Positions 1 to 8,172 of a stretch of 64,000 bases of DNA are shown one piece after another. The DNA lies in assembly GCF_023273875.1 (NCBI RefSeq), contig NZ_CP096882.1, forward strand, positions 1,426,001 through 1,490,000. Reading direction: 5' to 3'. A program made the translations under genes and the position numbers. The stretch's first letter is position 1. The number at the start of each line of letters is the position of its first letter. This DNA is from Pseudarthrobacter sp. SSS035 (GTDB lineage Bacteria; Actinomycetota; Actinomycetes; Actinomycetales; Micrococcaceae). The notes under the pieces are model-generated. The model did not search any database. It saw only the letters and a list, made by a program, of their open reading frames with translations, and was not told where the DNA came from.

Positions 1-3000
1 AACTATGAAGCGCACCGCGCAAACCTCTTCTGTCGTACCGTTCTCGCGGTCCTGACCGCGACAACGGCCATCCTCCTATCCTCCGTGGGCACCGCCTTTG
101 CCCACGACAGCCGTGAACACGGTGAACTTGTTGTCACCACAAACGGCACCAGCTCCGAAGGGCGTCTGATCCTCGGCAGCGAGATCGTTCCTGTCGACCA
201 GGCCGGCGAGTGGGCCCAGGGCCTGTTCGCCGCAGAGTGCCCCCTCACCGCCCAAGGCGTGGACGGGGCCAGCGGCGGAGCGCCCGGGAACGTCGTGATC
301 GAACTGGCTTGGAGCTGCAGCGTAGCCCAGCTAGACCTTTCCGCACTTTTGAAAGCGGCCACCCTGGAGAACCTGGTAGTCGAATTCGATGGCAACACGG
401 TCGTTGCCAAGGAATCGGCACCCGTGGTTGACGCAATCGGCGCCCACGCTCCCGTTGCGTCCTCGGAATGGCCGGAAATGCTTCCGATCGCCTTGGTCGC
501 CGCGGCTCTGGGACTCGCGGTGGCTGTGATTCTGGCCCGCCGGAAGAGGACCCCGTCAGCTGTCCCGCTGCAGGCAAAGAAGCCGACGCTGGTAAAGCAG
601 CCGAAGCGGTTCCGTGCAGCCCTCAGCGGCGGCCTGGCCGTTATCGCGCTGGCCCCCGTACTGGTGCTCTCGCCCACCGCGGCCATGGCCGCAACGCCTG
701 GACTGAGCCTCACCACGGTGAACCCGAAGGTCGGGACACCGCTCGCATTCCACTACTCCACCGATGCTCCCGCATCCAACAACTGGGTGGGCATCTACGG
801 CCCCAACGACACTCCGGGCCCGATAGCGGCAAGGACCTGGGCCTATGCGCCCCAGGCAGACGGAACGGTGACCCTGGGCAGCGGCGGCTTGAGCGCCGGC
901 ACCTGGAAGGCGCACTTCCTGGCCAAGGACGGCTATGCGCCGCTGACCGCGCCGATCATCTTCACACTCGCCTCCTCGAGCACCACTGAGCTTGTGGTGG
1001 TTCAGGGCTCGGTATTCACCGACACCAACGCGAACGGCGTCCGCGACGCCGGCGAGCCCGGAATGGCCGACGTGTCCGTCACCGACGGCGCCAGCTGGTC
1101 CAAGAGCGGCGCTGACGGCGCTTACAGCATCCAGATGGACCGCTCGCGCCGCGAAACCGACCTGGTCCAGATCGTGTCCCCCAACGGATACACCCCCGCA
1201 CTGCGCGCCGACTCCGTGCCGCAGCACTTCCGCGAGGTCCCCGCCGGCCCGTCCCCGCTCACCGGCCTGGACTTCGCCCTGGTGCCCGACAAGAACGCGG
1301 CAAACCCGACCGAGAAGTGGTCGCTCGTTTCTGACGTGGAAGTCAGCAACACCACCGACCAGGCAGCAGCCTCCGGCCTGCCCACCTGGACCGGACGTGT
1401 GAAGGCGATGTCCGAGAACCTCGAAACCACGATGACCATCACCACCGGTGACCTGACGGTCACGGACTACGCCGCAGAGCCCCGCCGCCAGGGCGGCTAC
1501 AACGTCCTGCGCAACGGCCTGACCGATGGCAAGCTTGGCCACGCCTTCTACCCGGTGATGGGCAACCACGACGTCGGCGGCACCGCCACGTCCGTGGGCT
1601 ACGGCGGCAGCATGGAGTACTGGCGCCGCAACATGGGTCCGGAGTGGTACAGCTTCGACCGCAACGGCCGCCACGTGGTGGTTCTGGAAAACAACTACGA
1701 CTCATCCGGCCTCGCACCCCAGCTGCAGTGGCTCAAGGAAGACCTGGGCCGCCACGCCGTGGGCAAGCAGGTGATGGTCTTCGCACACCGCTCGCTGTTC
1801 ACCAAGTGGGGTCCAGGTGCCGGCATGCAGCCGATCGTGGACGAGCTCGCCAAATACGACGTGCGCATGTTCGCCGCAGGCCACAACCAGCAGGCCGAAT
1901 TCCGTCGCGGTGCATTCGCCCGCTCGGTTGAGGTCAACAACATGGGCACCTACGGCCTCGACTCCGCCCGGCCCGACTACAAGATCCTCGACTTCTCCAC
2001 CATCACCGACGACCCGAACACGCCAGCCAACGAGGACATCGGCTATATCGGCGGAACGCACCGCCAGTTCGGCGTAAACGACGACGTCGCACTGGTCAGC
2101 CCCGCTGCGGGCAGCACCCACGGCCACAAAGATGGTGTGCCCGTGCAGGTGTTCGTTGAGGACGACGGGCGCACTCCGGCAACGGCGTCGCTGGTTGTGA
2201 CGAGGAAGGAAAGCGGCACGACCGTGTGGCAGGAGGGCGCCCTCGCGTTCGGAAAGAACACGGCCGCGACCGGGATCGTCAATTGCTACACGCCCCCGGG
2301 CGGCACGCCCGAGCCCTGCCCTGATGTCAGGACCTCCTGGACCCGGGCCGGTGCCCACATCGATGGGCTGGAGCCCGGCAACTACACGGCGACCATGACG
2401 GCCGTCGACACCGCCGGCAAGGAATGGCCGAAGGTGGTCAACGAGTTCGAGGTGCTTGCCGACATGCGGGTCTCGGAGGCTAACCCGGGCCAGGACTGGC
2501 TGCGCCAGGGTGGCGACGAAACCGGCGGATCCGCGAGTGCGGACAACCCCGGCGCCAAGCTTGACCTGAAATGGTCAGCCAACACGGGCGAGCAGTTCCA
2601 CCTCAACGGTGCGGCCGTGGCCGACGGCAAGGTCATTGTCGCCTCCCGCGCCTTCGATTCGCCCTACAGCATGATGCTCGCCTACGACGCCCGCACCGGT
2701 GCCGAAGCGTGGCGCACCTACCTCGACGGCGACGCCGAGTCCTCCCCCACCGTCCACGGCAGCAAGGTCTACCTGACCACCGGCGTCGGACGCGTGTACG
2801 CCCTGGACACCGCGAACGGCAAGGTGTCGTGGGAAGCCATCAGCCACGAGCAGGTCATTGGCAGTACCGTCCGCCGCTACGGCCGTGCCGGTGGCCCGGT
2901 CAGCGTGTTCGACCTGCCTGACCGGCCTGCCGTTGCTGTGTACCAGGAATGGGACAAGGTCATGTGCCGCAATGCCGACACCGGCGAGGTGCTGCCCGGC

Positions 3001-3747
3001 GGCTTCTCCGCGCCCGCGGGATGGGGACAGTTCCACAGCGCCGCCATCCGGCAGCCCGGTTCCACCACGGCCTACCTGCACTCCGGCTCCAGCCAGAGCC
3101 TGATCGGGATGGACCTGACGAATTGCACGCGCCTGTCCTCGGTGGACACCGCGGGCGATCTGTTCAGCAACTCCACCCCGGCCTTCACGAAGCCCGCCCG
3201 TGGCGACGCTCAGCTGGTGACGGCAACGTCCTCCGGCGTCCGGGGGCATAACCCGGCCGCCGGTGGCGCCCTGACCTGGCACGCCAAGCTGGGCACCTCC
3301 AGCGCCTGCGAGGCCGGTCCGCCGCCGGTGACCAGCCCCGCCACCTGGGGAGGCATTGCCTACGTGGCAAGCATGGACGGCGTCGTGCGGGCCTATGACA
3401 CGACGTCGGCCACCCCTGCGGTCCCCCTCTGGGAGGCCCCGATGGGTTATCTGCCGGGCGCAAGCCCGATGGATGACCCATGGAATGTCGCGTCTGGCTG
3501 CAAGGCGGCGGGACCGGGTTCCCCGGCTGCGCACGCGCTGGTCACCGAGACCGTCGTCTATGCAGCAACCCGTGACGGACGCGTGGTGGCCCTGGACCGG
3601 GCCACCGGCGAACGCCTCGCCGAGTACAACCTCGGCGCTGCGGTCACCTCCGCAATGTCCGTCAGTGGCAACCTCCTGTTCGCCTTAACTGACGACGGAA
3701 CCCTGCACGCTCTCGCCGCCACCAATTCAAAGGGCGGCAAAAGCTAG
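1..3747 (+). CDS. Secreted metallophosphoesterase with C-terminal PQQ-like beta-propeller (5' end not resolved)
   Basis: The frame is open to the first base, so the start lies outside the window or is hidden by a disruption (see findings). Residues are counted here from the Met codon at 85. Just before it is a signal-peptide-like hydrophobic stretch ending near AFAHD. A transmembrane segment at about 132-151 is followed by a basic loop (RRKR...KQPKR), then a second hydrophobic stretch ending TAAMA near 201. A Cna-B/MetallophosN-like domain with a DTNANG loop lies at about 305-400. The calcineurin-like phosphoesterase domain lies at about 412-610, with TGDLT near 454, GNHD near 493, FAHRS near 566 and AAGHNQ near 598. 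The C-terminal third contains repeated PQQ-propeller blades (for example YDARTGAEAW and LDTANGKVSW). Likely an extracellular, membrane-anchored phosphoesterase; the substrate is unknown. The first motif reads SDVE rather than DxH, and the last reads GHNQ rather than GHxH. Confidence 0.8.
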   Translation, partial: NYEAHRANLFCRTVLAVLTATTAILLSSVGTAFAHDSREHGELVVTTNGTSSEGRLILGSEIVPVDQAGEWAQGLFAAECPLTAQGVDGASGGAPGNVVIELAWSCSVAQLDLSALLKAATLENLVVEFDGNTVVAKESAPVVDAIGAHAPVASSEWPEMLPIALVAAALGLAVAVILARRKRTPSAVPLQAKKPTLVKQPKRFRAALSGGLAVIALAPVLVLSPTAAMAATPGLSLTTVNPKVGTPLAFHYSTDAPASNNWVGIYGPNDTPGPIAARTWAYAPQADGTVTLGSGGLSAGTWKAHFLAKDGYAPLTAPIIFTLASSSTTELVVVQGSVFTDTNANGVRDAGEPGMADVSVTDGASWSKSGADGAYSIQMDRSRRETDLVQIVSPNGYTPALRADSVPQHFREVPAGPSPLTGLDFALVPDKNAANPTEKWSLVSDVEVSNTTDQAAASGLPTWTGRVKAMSENLETTMTITTGDLTVTDYAAEPRRQGGYNVLRNGLTDGKLGHAFYPVMGNHDVGGTATSVGYGGSMEYWRRNMGPEWYSFDRNGRHVVVLENNYDSSGLAPQLQWLKEDLGRHAVGKQVMVFAHRSLFTKWGPGAGMQPIVDELAKYDVRMFAAGHNQQAEFRRGAFARSVEVNNMGTYGLDSARPDYKILDFSTITDDPNTPANEDIGYIGGTHRQFGVNDDVALVSPAAGSTHGHKDGVPVQVFVEDDGRTPATASLVVTRKESGTTVWQEGALAFGKNTAATGIVNCYTPPGGTPEPCPDVRTSWTRAGAHIDGLEPGNYTATMTAVDTAGKEWPKVVNEFEVLADMRVSEANPGQDWLRQGGDETGGSASADNPGAKLDLKWSANTGEQFHLNGAAVADGKVIVASRAFDSPYSMMLAYDARTGAEAWRTYLDGDAESSPTVHGSKVYLTTGVGRVYALDTANGKVSWEAISHEQVIGSTVRRYGRAGGPVSVFDLPDRPAVAVYQEWDKVMCRNADTGEVLPGGFSAPAGWGQFHSAAIRQPGSTTAYLHSGSSQSLIGMDLTNCTRLSSVDTAGDLFSNSTPAFTKPARGDAQLVTATSSGVRGHNPAAGGALTWHAKLGTSSACEAGPPPVTSPATWGGIAYVASMDGVVRAYDTTSATPAVPLWEAPMGYLPGASPMDDPWNVASGCKAAGPGSPAAHALVTETVVYAATRDGRVVALDRATGERLAEYNLGAAVTSAMSVSGNLLFALTDDGTLHALAATNSKGGKS

Positions 3748-3785
3748 CCATGGATAGTTAGGAACAGGGTCAAGAGGCACAGGTG

Positions 3786-3816
3786 AGCGGCTCCCATCGT
3801 TTTGGTGGGGGCCGCT
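3786..3816. terminator. Hairpin between convergent genes
   Basis: AGCGGC and GCCGCT flank an inner stem (CCCA/TGGG) with a GTTTT-containing loop. It sits downstream of the phosphoesterase stop at 3747 and faces the convergent reductase gene, so it probably ends transcription. Confidence 0.45.
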
Positions 3817-3874
3817 TCCTGGTCCGGACCGCGGCCCCGCGGGGTAGCACCCATGTCGCGAGGCCGCGTCCTGC

Positions 3875-4738
3875 TTAGGCCGAAGCGAGCGCGGAACGGA
3901 CGGCGAAAGGCATCGGCGTTGTGGGCCGGCCGATCAGGGTGCGGAGGTCCGAGCCGCTGACCAGGAGGTCGCCACGGGCAATGCCGAGGTCCGAGTCCGC
4001 CAGGATGTCGGCGAAGAGCTCCGGCACGCCGAATCCGGCAAGGAGTCCGGCGTAGTCGCTGGCCGGAAGGTCCTGGTACACCACGGGCTTGTTGGCCGCG
4101 GCGCTGATTTCCTGGGCCAGTTCGGTGAGCGTGAAGGCGTGGTCTCCGCCGAGCTCGTAGACCTTGCCGGCCTGGTTTTCGGCAACCAGCACGGCTGCCG
4201 CTGCCTCGGCGTAGTCCACCCGGGCCGCGGCACTGACCTTGCCTTCACCGGCGCTTCCGGCAAGCGCGCCCTGGGCAAGGGCGCCCTGCAGCTGGTCGGT
4301 GTAGTTCTCCAGGTACCAGCCGTTGCGGAGAATGGCGAATGGAACCCCCGAGTCCTTCAGGATGGCCTCGGTTCCCTGGTGCTCAGCGGCCAGCTTCATG
4401 GCGGTGGTGTCAGCGTTGGCCACACTTGTGTAGGCCAGCAGTTCCACGCCTTCGGCCTTGGCTGCCTCAATCACCGTGCGGTGCTGGTCCACGCGCTGGC
4501 CAACCTCGGTGCCGGAAATCAGGAGAACCTTGTGGGCGCCCTGCAGGGCCAGAGCCACGGACGTGACGTCCGTGTAGTCCATTGCCCTGACCTGGACGCC
4601 GCGCGCTGCGAAGTCGGCAAGCTTTTCAATGGACCGGCCGGCGGCCACGATCTCTGCCGCCGGAACGTTGCGCTCCAGGAGGGCCTCGACGACGTGGCGG
4701 CCAAGCTGTCCGGTTGCTCCGGTGATGACGATGCTCAT
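3875..4738 (-). CDS. NAD(P)H-binding NmrA-like SDR, quinone oxidoreductase type 2 (QorB-like)
   Basis: A 287-residue atypical short-chain dehydrogenase/reductase. The N-terminal nucleotide-binding motif is ITGATGQLGRHV. A TSVAN segment and a NGWYLENY segment occupy the positions typical of NmrA/QorB proteins. These act in the cytoplasm on quinones or as redox sensors. The ATG at 4738 is preferred because GAAAGGA sits 7-8 bases upstream; a longer frame upstream has no such site. It is divergent from an HxlR regulator at 4856, which matches the usual HxlR-reductase pairing for quinone or electrophile stress. That pairing supports the function, but the substrate is inferred. Confidence 0.85.
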   Translation of the reverse strand: MSIVITGATGQLGRHVVEALLERNVPAAEIVAAGRSIEKLADFAARGVQVRAMDYTDVTSVALALQGAHKVLLISGTEVGQRVDQHRTVIEAAKAEGVELLAYTSVANADTTAMKLAAEHQGTEAILKDSGVPFAILRNGWYLENYTDQLQGALAQGALAGSAGEGKVSAAARVDYAEAAAAVLVAENQAGKVYELGGDHAFTLTELAQEISAAANKPVVYQDLPASDYAGLLAGFGVPELFADILADSDLGIARGDLLVSGSDLRTLIGRPTTPMPFAVRSALASA

Positions 4739-4831
4739 GGGTTGGTTCCTTTCACCATTTCTTAGGGGGTCACCTTCCACAACCAGCCGCCCCGCCAATT
4801 ACTTCCTGAAAGACAGTACGCACTTTTAAGT

Positions 4832-4854
4832 AAGGTACTCACCTTTTGGTAAGT
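4832..4854. promoter_or_regulatory. Probable HxlR operator in divergent promoter
   Basis: ACTCACC (4837-4843), TTTT, GGTAAGT (4848-4854) form a 7-4-7 inverted repeat with one mismatch. The shape resembles operators seen before HxlR-controlled genes. An overlapping AGTA-AGG-TACT repeat starts at 4829. The right arm ends one base before the ATG at 4856. Confidence 0.6.
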
Positions 4855-4855
4855 T

Positions 4856-5263
4856 ATGGGTATGGAAGCGACTGTATGGCCCACCAACCTGCCGGAAGAT
4901 CTCCGGGCACACCTGCCGGAAGGATTGGCCGACGGCGTGTTCCCGGCTGGGTGCCCCAGCCGCACCGTCCTGGACCACATCACCAGCAAATGGGGAGTGT
5001 TGATCCTCCTGGCGCTCTCTGAAGGTGAGCAGCGCTGGAGCGAACTCCGGCGCCGGGCAGAGGGCATCAGCGAAAAAATGCTGGCGCAGACCCTCAAGAC
5101 CCTGGAGCGCGACGGCCTGGTGCTGCGGAAGGCCCAGCCGGTCATCCCGCCCCGCGTGGACTACAGCCTGACCGAACGCGGCTTTGAGCTGTCCGGCCTG
5201 CTCGTCCCGCTCGTCACCTGGGCCTACAACAACGCTGACGACATCCTCAACGGCCAGCGCTGA
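4856..5263 (+). CDS. HxlR-family transcriptional regulator (QorR-like)
   Basis: A 135-residue winged-helix protein of the HxlR (DUF24) family. The sequence GCPSRTVLDHITSKWGVLIL places a single conserved Cys near residue 33 just before the first helix, as in redox-sensing QorR-type members. The recognition region is ISEKMLAQTLKTLERDGLV. It is divergent from the QorB-like reductase and very likely represses it in response to oxidants or quinones. The operator ends right at the ATG at 4856, with no room for a ribosome-binding site, so the mRNA may be leaderless. An alternative ATG lies at 4862. Confidence 0.88.
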   Translation: MGMEATVWPTNLPEDLRAHLPEGLADGVFPAGCPSRTVLDHITSKWGVLILLALSEGEQRWSELRRRAEGISEKMLAQTLKTLERDGLVLRKAQPVIPPRVDYSLTERGFELSGLLVPLVTWAYNNADDILNGQR

Positions 5264-5499
5264 TTTTCGGACCGCCCTGATTCTCGGACAACGATGATTC
5301 CCGGCCCGTACCAACCCCTAAATCCCTAAGTAGGACTCGTCCGCAAAGTCGAGTACATGTTACTGGTGTGACTGGTGTGAATAGCGCTTAGCGTAAATGT
5401 AAGGTGCCAGCCAGGAATAGGAGGACCATCCTCTGCTGGGAGCTTTCCGGCTACCGCACCAAAGTGGGCGGCTCCACGCCGCTTCAAGGAGTGGTTCGC

Positions 5500-5763
5500 A
5501 TGGTGAAAGCACATGTCCAGGACCTGGCCAGCATGGGGCGGCCCGTCAGACTTTCTACCCTCGTCCACCGCGCCTGCGGCCGAGTCCTCGCGGCGTTCCG
5601 CCCGCGGTGCCCCTATCGCGTGGGCGATGCCGTGGTGGGCGACGATCCGTTCAACGGCCGGCACGAGGGGATCATCATGTCCCACCGCGGTCCAGCCGTA
5701 GAACTCGGCGCCGCGGCTGGGGTCTTCTTCTACGACCACCGCCACCTGAGGCGGCAGGACTGA
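5500..5763 (+). CDS. Hypothetical protein, 87 aa
   Basis: A short gene with AAGGAG eight bases before the ATG at 5500. The product contains RVGDAVVGDDPFNGRHEGII, resembling a small beta-barrel fold, and ends in charged residues (HRHLRRQD). No family is recognised. It stands alone after the HxlR gene and converges on the 3-hydroxybutyrate dehydrogenase gene. The stop codon overlaps the start of a long inverted repeat that probably ends both transcripts. A longer frame from 5404 exists but lacks a ribosome-binding site. Confidence 0.55.
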   Translation: MVKAHVQDLASMGRPVRLSTLVHRACGRVLAAFRPRCPYRVGDAVVGDDPFNGRHEGIIMSHRGPAVELGAAAGVFFYDHRHLRRQD

Positions 5764-5823
5764 GTTTTTGTCCAGATAACGCGCCCACCATGCCGGTGGG
5801 CCCCCGTTATCTGGACAAAACTC
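5762..5823. terminator. Long bipartite hairpin between convergent genes
   Basis: The left arm GAGTTTTTGTCCAGATAACG (5762-5781) pairs with 5805-5823, with one bulged T. An inner pair GCCCACC (5783-5789) and GGTGGGC (5795-5801) closes a five-base loop. The right half ends in an AAAACTC run, so each strand gives a T-rich tail after the stem, consistent with a bidirectional terminator. Confidence 0.7.
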
Positions 5824-5849
5824 CAAGCCCGGCCCGGACGGACTGGGGC

Positions 5850-6599
5850 TTAGCGCGCCGACCAGCCGCCGTCCATCGCGTAGCTGGCCCCGGTGACCAT
5901 GCCGGCGTGATCGGACGCCAGCCAGGCCACCAGGGAAGCAACCTCCTCCGGTTCCACCAGTCGTTTCACGGCGGACTCGGTGAGCATCACCCTGGCCAGG
6001 ACCTCGGACTCGGGGATGCCGTGCACTTTGGCCTGGTCCGCAATCTGCTTTTCGACGAGCGGGGTCCGGACGTAGCCGGGGTTGATGCAGTTGGACGTGA
6101 CCCCGCGCCCCCCGCCCTCCAGCGCCGTCACCTTGCTCAGCCCTTCCAGGCCGTGCTTGGCGGAAACGTACGCGCTTTTGAACGGGGAGGCCCGGATTCC
6201 GTGCACGGATGACACGTTGATGATGCGGCCGAAGCCGTTGGCGTACATGTGCGGCAGCGCGGCCCGGATCAGCAAGAACGGCGCTTCGAGCATCAGCGCG
6301 ATGATCCGGCGGAAGTCCGCCGGATCGAACGCTTCGATGGGGCTGATGCTCTGGATCCCGGCGTTGTTCACCAGAATGTCGCAGTCCAGGCTCAGGGTGG
6401 CGAGCGCGTCAACGTCCAGCAGGTCAACGGCCCAGGCGGTGCCGCCCACTTCATCGGCGAGGGCGGCAGCGCCGGCGGAGTCGACGTCGGCCACCACCAC
6501 TTTCGCCCCGCGGGCGGCGAGTTCCCGGACACAGGCAGCCCCGATCCCGCTGGCGCCGCCGGTCACCACGGCCTTGCGGCCGTTCAGTGTGTTTTCCAT
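5850..6599 (-). CDS. 3-hydroxybutyrate dehydrogenase (SDR family)
   Basis: A classical short-chain dehydrogenase of about 249 residues. It has the cofactor motif VTGGASGIG, the NNAG motif, catalytic Ser in NVSSVHG, the YxxxK pair in YVSAKHGLEG, and NPGYVRTPL. The segment after the active site (VEKQIADQAK) matches D-3-hydroxybutyrate dehydrogenases (3-hydroxybutyrate to acetoacetate with NAD). The start at 6599 fits family length; in-frame alternatives are 6617 and a TTG at 6632. It lies 60 bases downstream of an MHS-family transporter on the same strand. Together they look like an uptake-and-oxidation unit controlled by the divergent LysR gene. Confidence 0.85.
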   Translation of the reverse strand: MENTLNGRKAVVTGGASGIGAACVRELAARGAKVVVADVDSAGAAALADEVGGTAWAVDLLDVDALATLSLDCDILVNNAGIQSISPIEAFDPADFRRIIALMLEAPFLLIRAALPHMYANGFGRIINVSSVHGIRASPFKSAYVSAKHGLEGLSKVTALEGGGRGVTSNCINPGYVRTPLVEKQIADQAKVHGIPESEVLARVMLTESAVKRLVEPEEVASLVAWLASDHAGMVTGASYAMDGGWSAR

Positions 6600-6660
6600 T
6601 GCAGATCTGTTTCCCATCGTGTGCGCGCTCAATTTCCCTGCGGTGAACTGCTCAGGCAGT

Positions 6661-8043
6661 TCAGCGTGAGGCCGCCGGGAGCAGTCCCTCGCGGGCGGCG
6701 TCGGCCTTGTCCACTTCTTCCAGCGCGATGCCCTTGGTTTCCTTAAGGCTCAGCACGGCAACCGTAGTGATCGCGCAGGCAACCACGAGGTAGATCGCCG
6801 TGGGCAGCCAGGAACCGGTGTCCTTGAGCCACTGGGTAGCAAGCAGCGGGGCCAACGAACCGGCGAAGATCGAGGTGACCTGCGAGCCCAGGGATACGCC
6901 CGAGTACCGCATCCGGGTGGGGAAGAGCTCGGCCATGATGGCAGGCTGGCCGGCATACATAAACGCGTGCAGGCACAGGCCGATGGTCACGGCCAGGACA
7001 ATCACCACGGCGTTGCGGGTATCGAACATGGGGAAGGCGAAGAACGGCCAGGCCGCACCGGAGATGGACCCGATCAGGTAGACCGGCTTGCGTCCCAGTT
7101 TGTCCACGAGCCGTCCCACCTGCGGGATGACCAGGAAGTGGATGACGTGGGCGATCAGGAGTGCGAGCAGGAGCGAGGACGTGTCGTACTTGTGCACGCT
7201 CTTGAGGTAGACAATGGCGAAGCTGACCACCAGGTAGTACATGATGTTCTCCGCGAAGCGCAGCCCCATGGCCTGCAGGATGCCCTTGGGGTACTTGCGC
7301 ACCACCTCGAAGACGCCGTAGCTGACGGCCTGCTCCTTCTCCACGAGGGCCTTGGCCTCCAGGAAGATGGGCGCCTCGGTGACGTGGGTGCGGATGTAGT
7401 AGCCAACGAAGACGATCACGGCGGAAAGCCAGAACGCCACGCGCCAGCCCCAGCCGAGGAATGCCTCCGGACTAAGGGCGGTAGACATGATAAACAGCAC
7501 CAGCGTTGCCAGCAGGTTGCCCACCGGCACTGCGGCCTGCGGCCAGCTGGACCAGAATCCGCGCGCGTTGTTGGGGCTGTGTTCGGCAACCAACAGCACC
7601 GCGCCGCCCCATTCACCGCCGAGCGCGAAGCCCTGGATGAACCGCAGGGCAACAAGCAAGGTGGGGGCCAGGTAGCCAATTTCGGCAAAGCCCGGGAGGC
7701 AGCCCATGAGGAACGTGGCCACACCGACGATCACGATGGTCAGCTGCAGCGTGGGTTTGCGGCCCAGCTTGTCACCGATCTGGCCGAAGACGATTCCGCC
7801 GAGCGGGCGGGCAACAAAGCCCACCGCGTAGGTGATGAACGCCTGGATGATGCCGTCCAGCTCGTTGCCGGTGGCGGGGAAGAAGTACTTCCCGAAGACC
7901 AGGGTGGCGGCGGTGGCGTAGAGGAAGAATTCGTACCATTCCACCACCGTGCCCACCATCGACGCGGCCACAATCTTTTTAAGCCCGGATCCCTTGGGTG
8001 CGGATCCGGCGGCATTGTCTGCCGAGCGCTGCTCTACGCTCAT
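6661..8043 (-). CDS. MFS transporter, metabolite:H+ symporter (MHS) family
   Basis: A 460-residue, 12-helix membrane protein. It starts with VVEWYEFFLYATAATLVF, typical of the MHS group (shikimate, alpha-ketoglutarate, proline/betaine carriers). The loop 2-3 signature is GDKLGRKPTL, with a matching VDKLGRKPVY in the second half. The ATG at 8043 has AAGGAG nine bases upstream; a longer reading to 8103 lacks one. The substrate is not readable from sequence. Its position upstream of 3-hydroxybutyrate dehydrogenase suggests a small organic acid such as 3-hydroxybutyrate. Confidence 0.85.
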   Translation of the reverse strand: MSVEQRSADNAAGSAPKGSGLKKIVAASMVGTVVEWYEFFLYATAATLVFGKYFFPATGNELDGIIQAFITYAVGFVARPLGGIVFGQIGDKLGRKPTLQLTIVIVGVATFLMGCLPGFAEIGYLAPTLLVALRFIQGFALGGEWGGAVLLVAEHSPNNARGFWSSWPQAAVPVGNLLATLVLFIMSTALSPEAFLGWGWRVAFWLSAVIVFVGYYIRTHVTEAPIFLEAKALVEKEQAVSYGVFEVVRKYPKGILQAMGLRFAENIMYYLVVSFAIVYLKSVHKYDTSSLLLALLIAHVIHFLVIPQVGRLVDKLGRKPVYLIGSISGAAWPFFAFPMFDTRNAVVIVLAVTIGLCLHAFMYAGQPAIMAELFPTRMRYSGVSLGSQVTSIFAGSLAPLLATQWLKDTGSWLPTAIYLVVACAITTVAVLSLKETKGIALEEVDKADAAREGLLPAASR

Positions 8044-8153
8044 GAGTTTCTCCTTAGTGTCCACTTTGACACGCGCTGTGATCCACAGCACTAATGGCTC
8101 CACTGAGTATTACTGCACAAACATGCGCCTTCAATGCCCAATCCAGCACCAGC

Positions 8154-8169
8154 TGTGTGCACAATTGCA
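8154..8169. promoter_or_regulatory. Candidate LysR binding site
   Basis: TGTGCACA (8156-8163) is a perfect palindrome overlapping TGCA-CAAT-TGCA (8158-8169). It ends three bases before the LysR start. A TGCACAA half-site recurs at 8114-8120 inside the same 129-base divergent intergenic region. Placement suggests autoregulation; this is inference. Confidence 0.4.
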
Positions 8170-8172
8170 GAT

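Noticed and set aside
6967..8094. A 375-codon frame antisense to the MHS transporter
   Set aside because: Composition is typical of an antisense shadow and no motif is visible.
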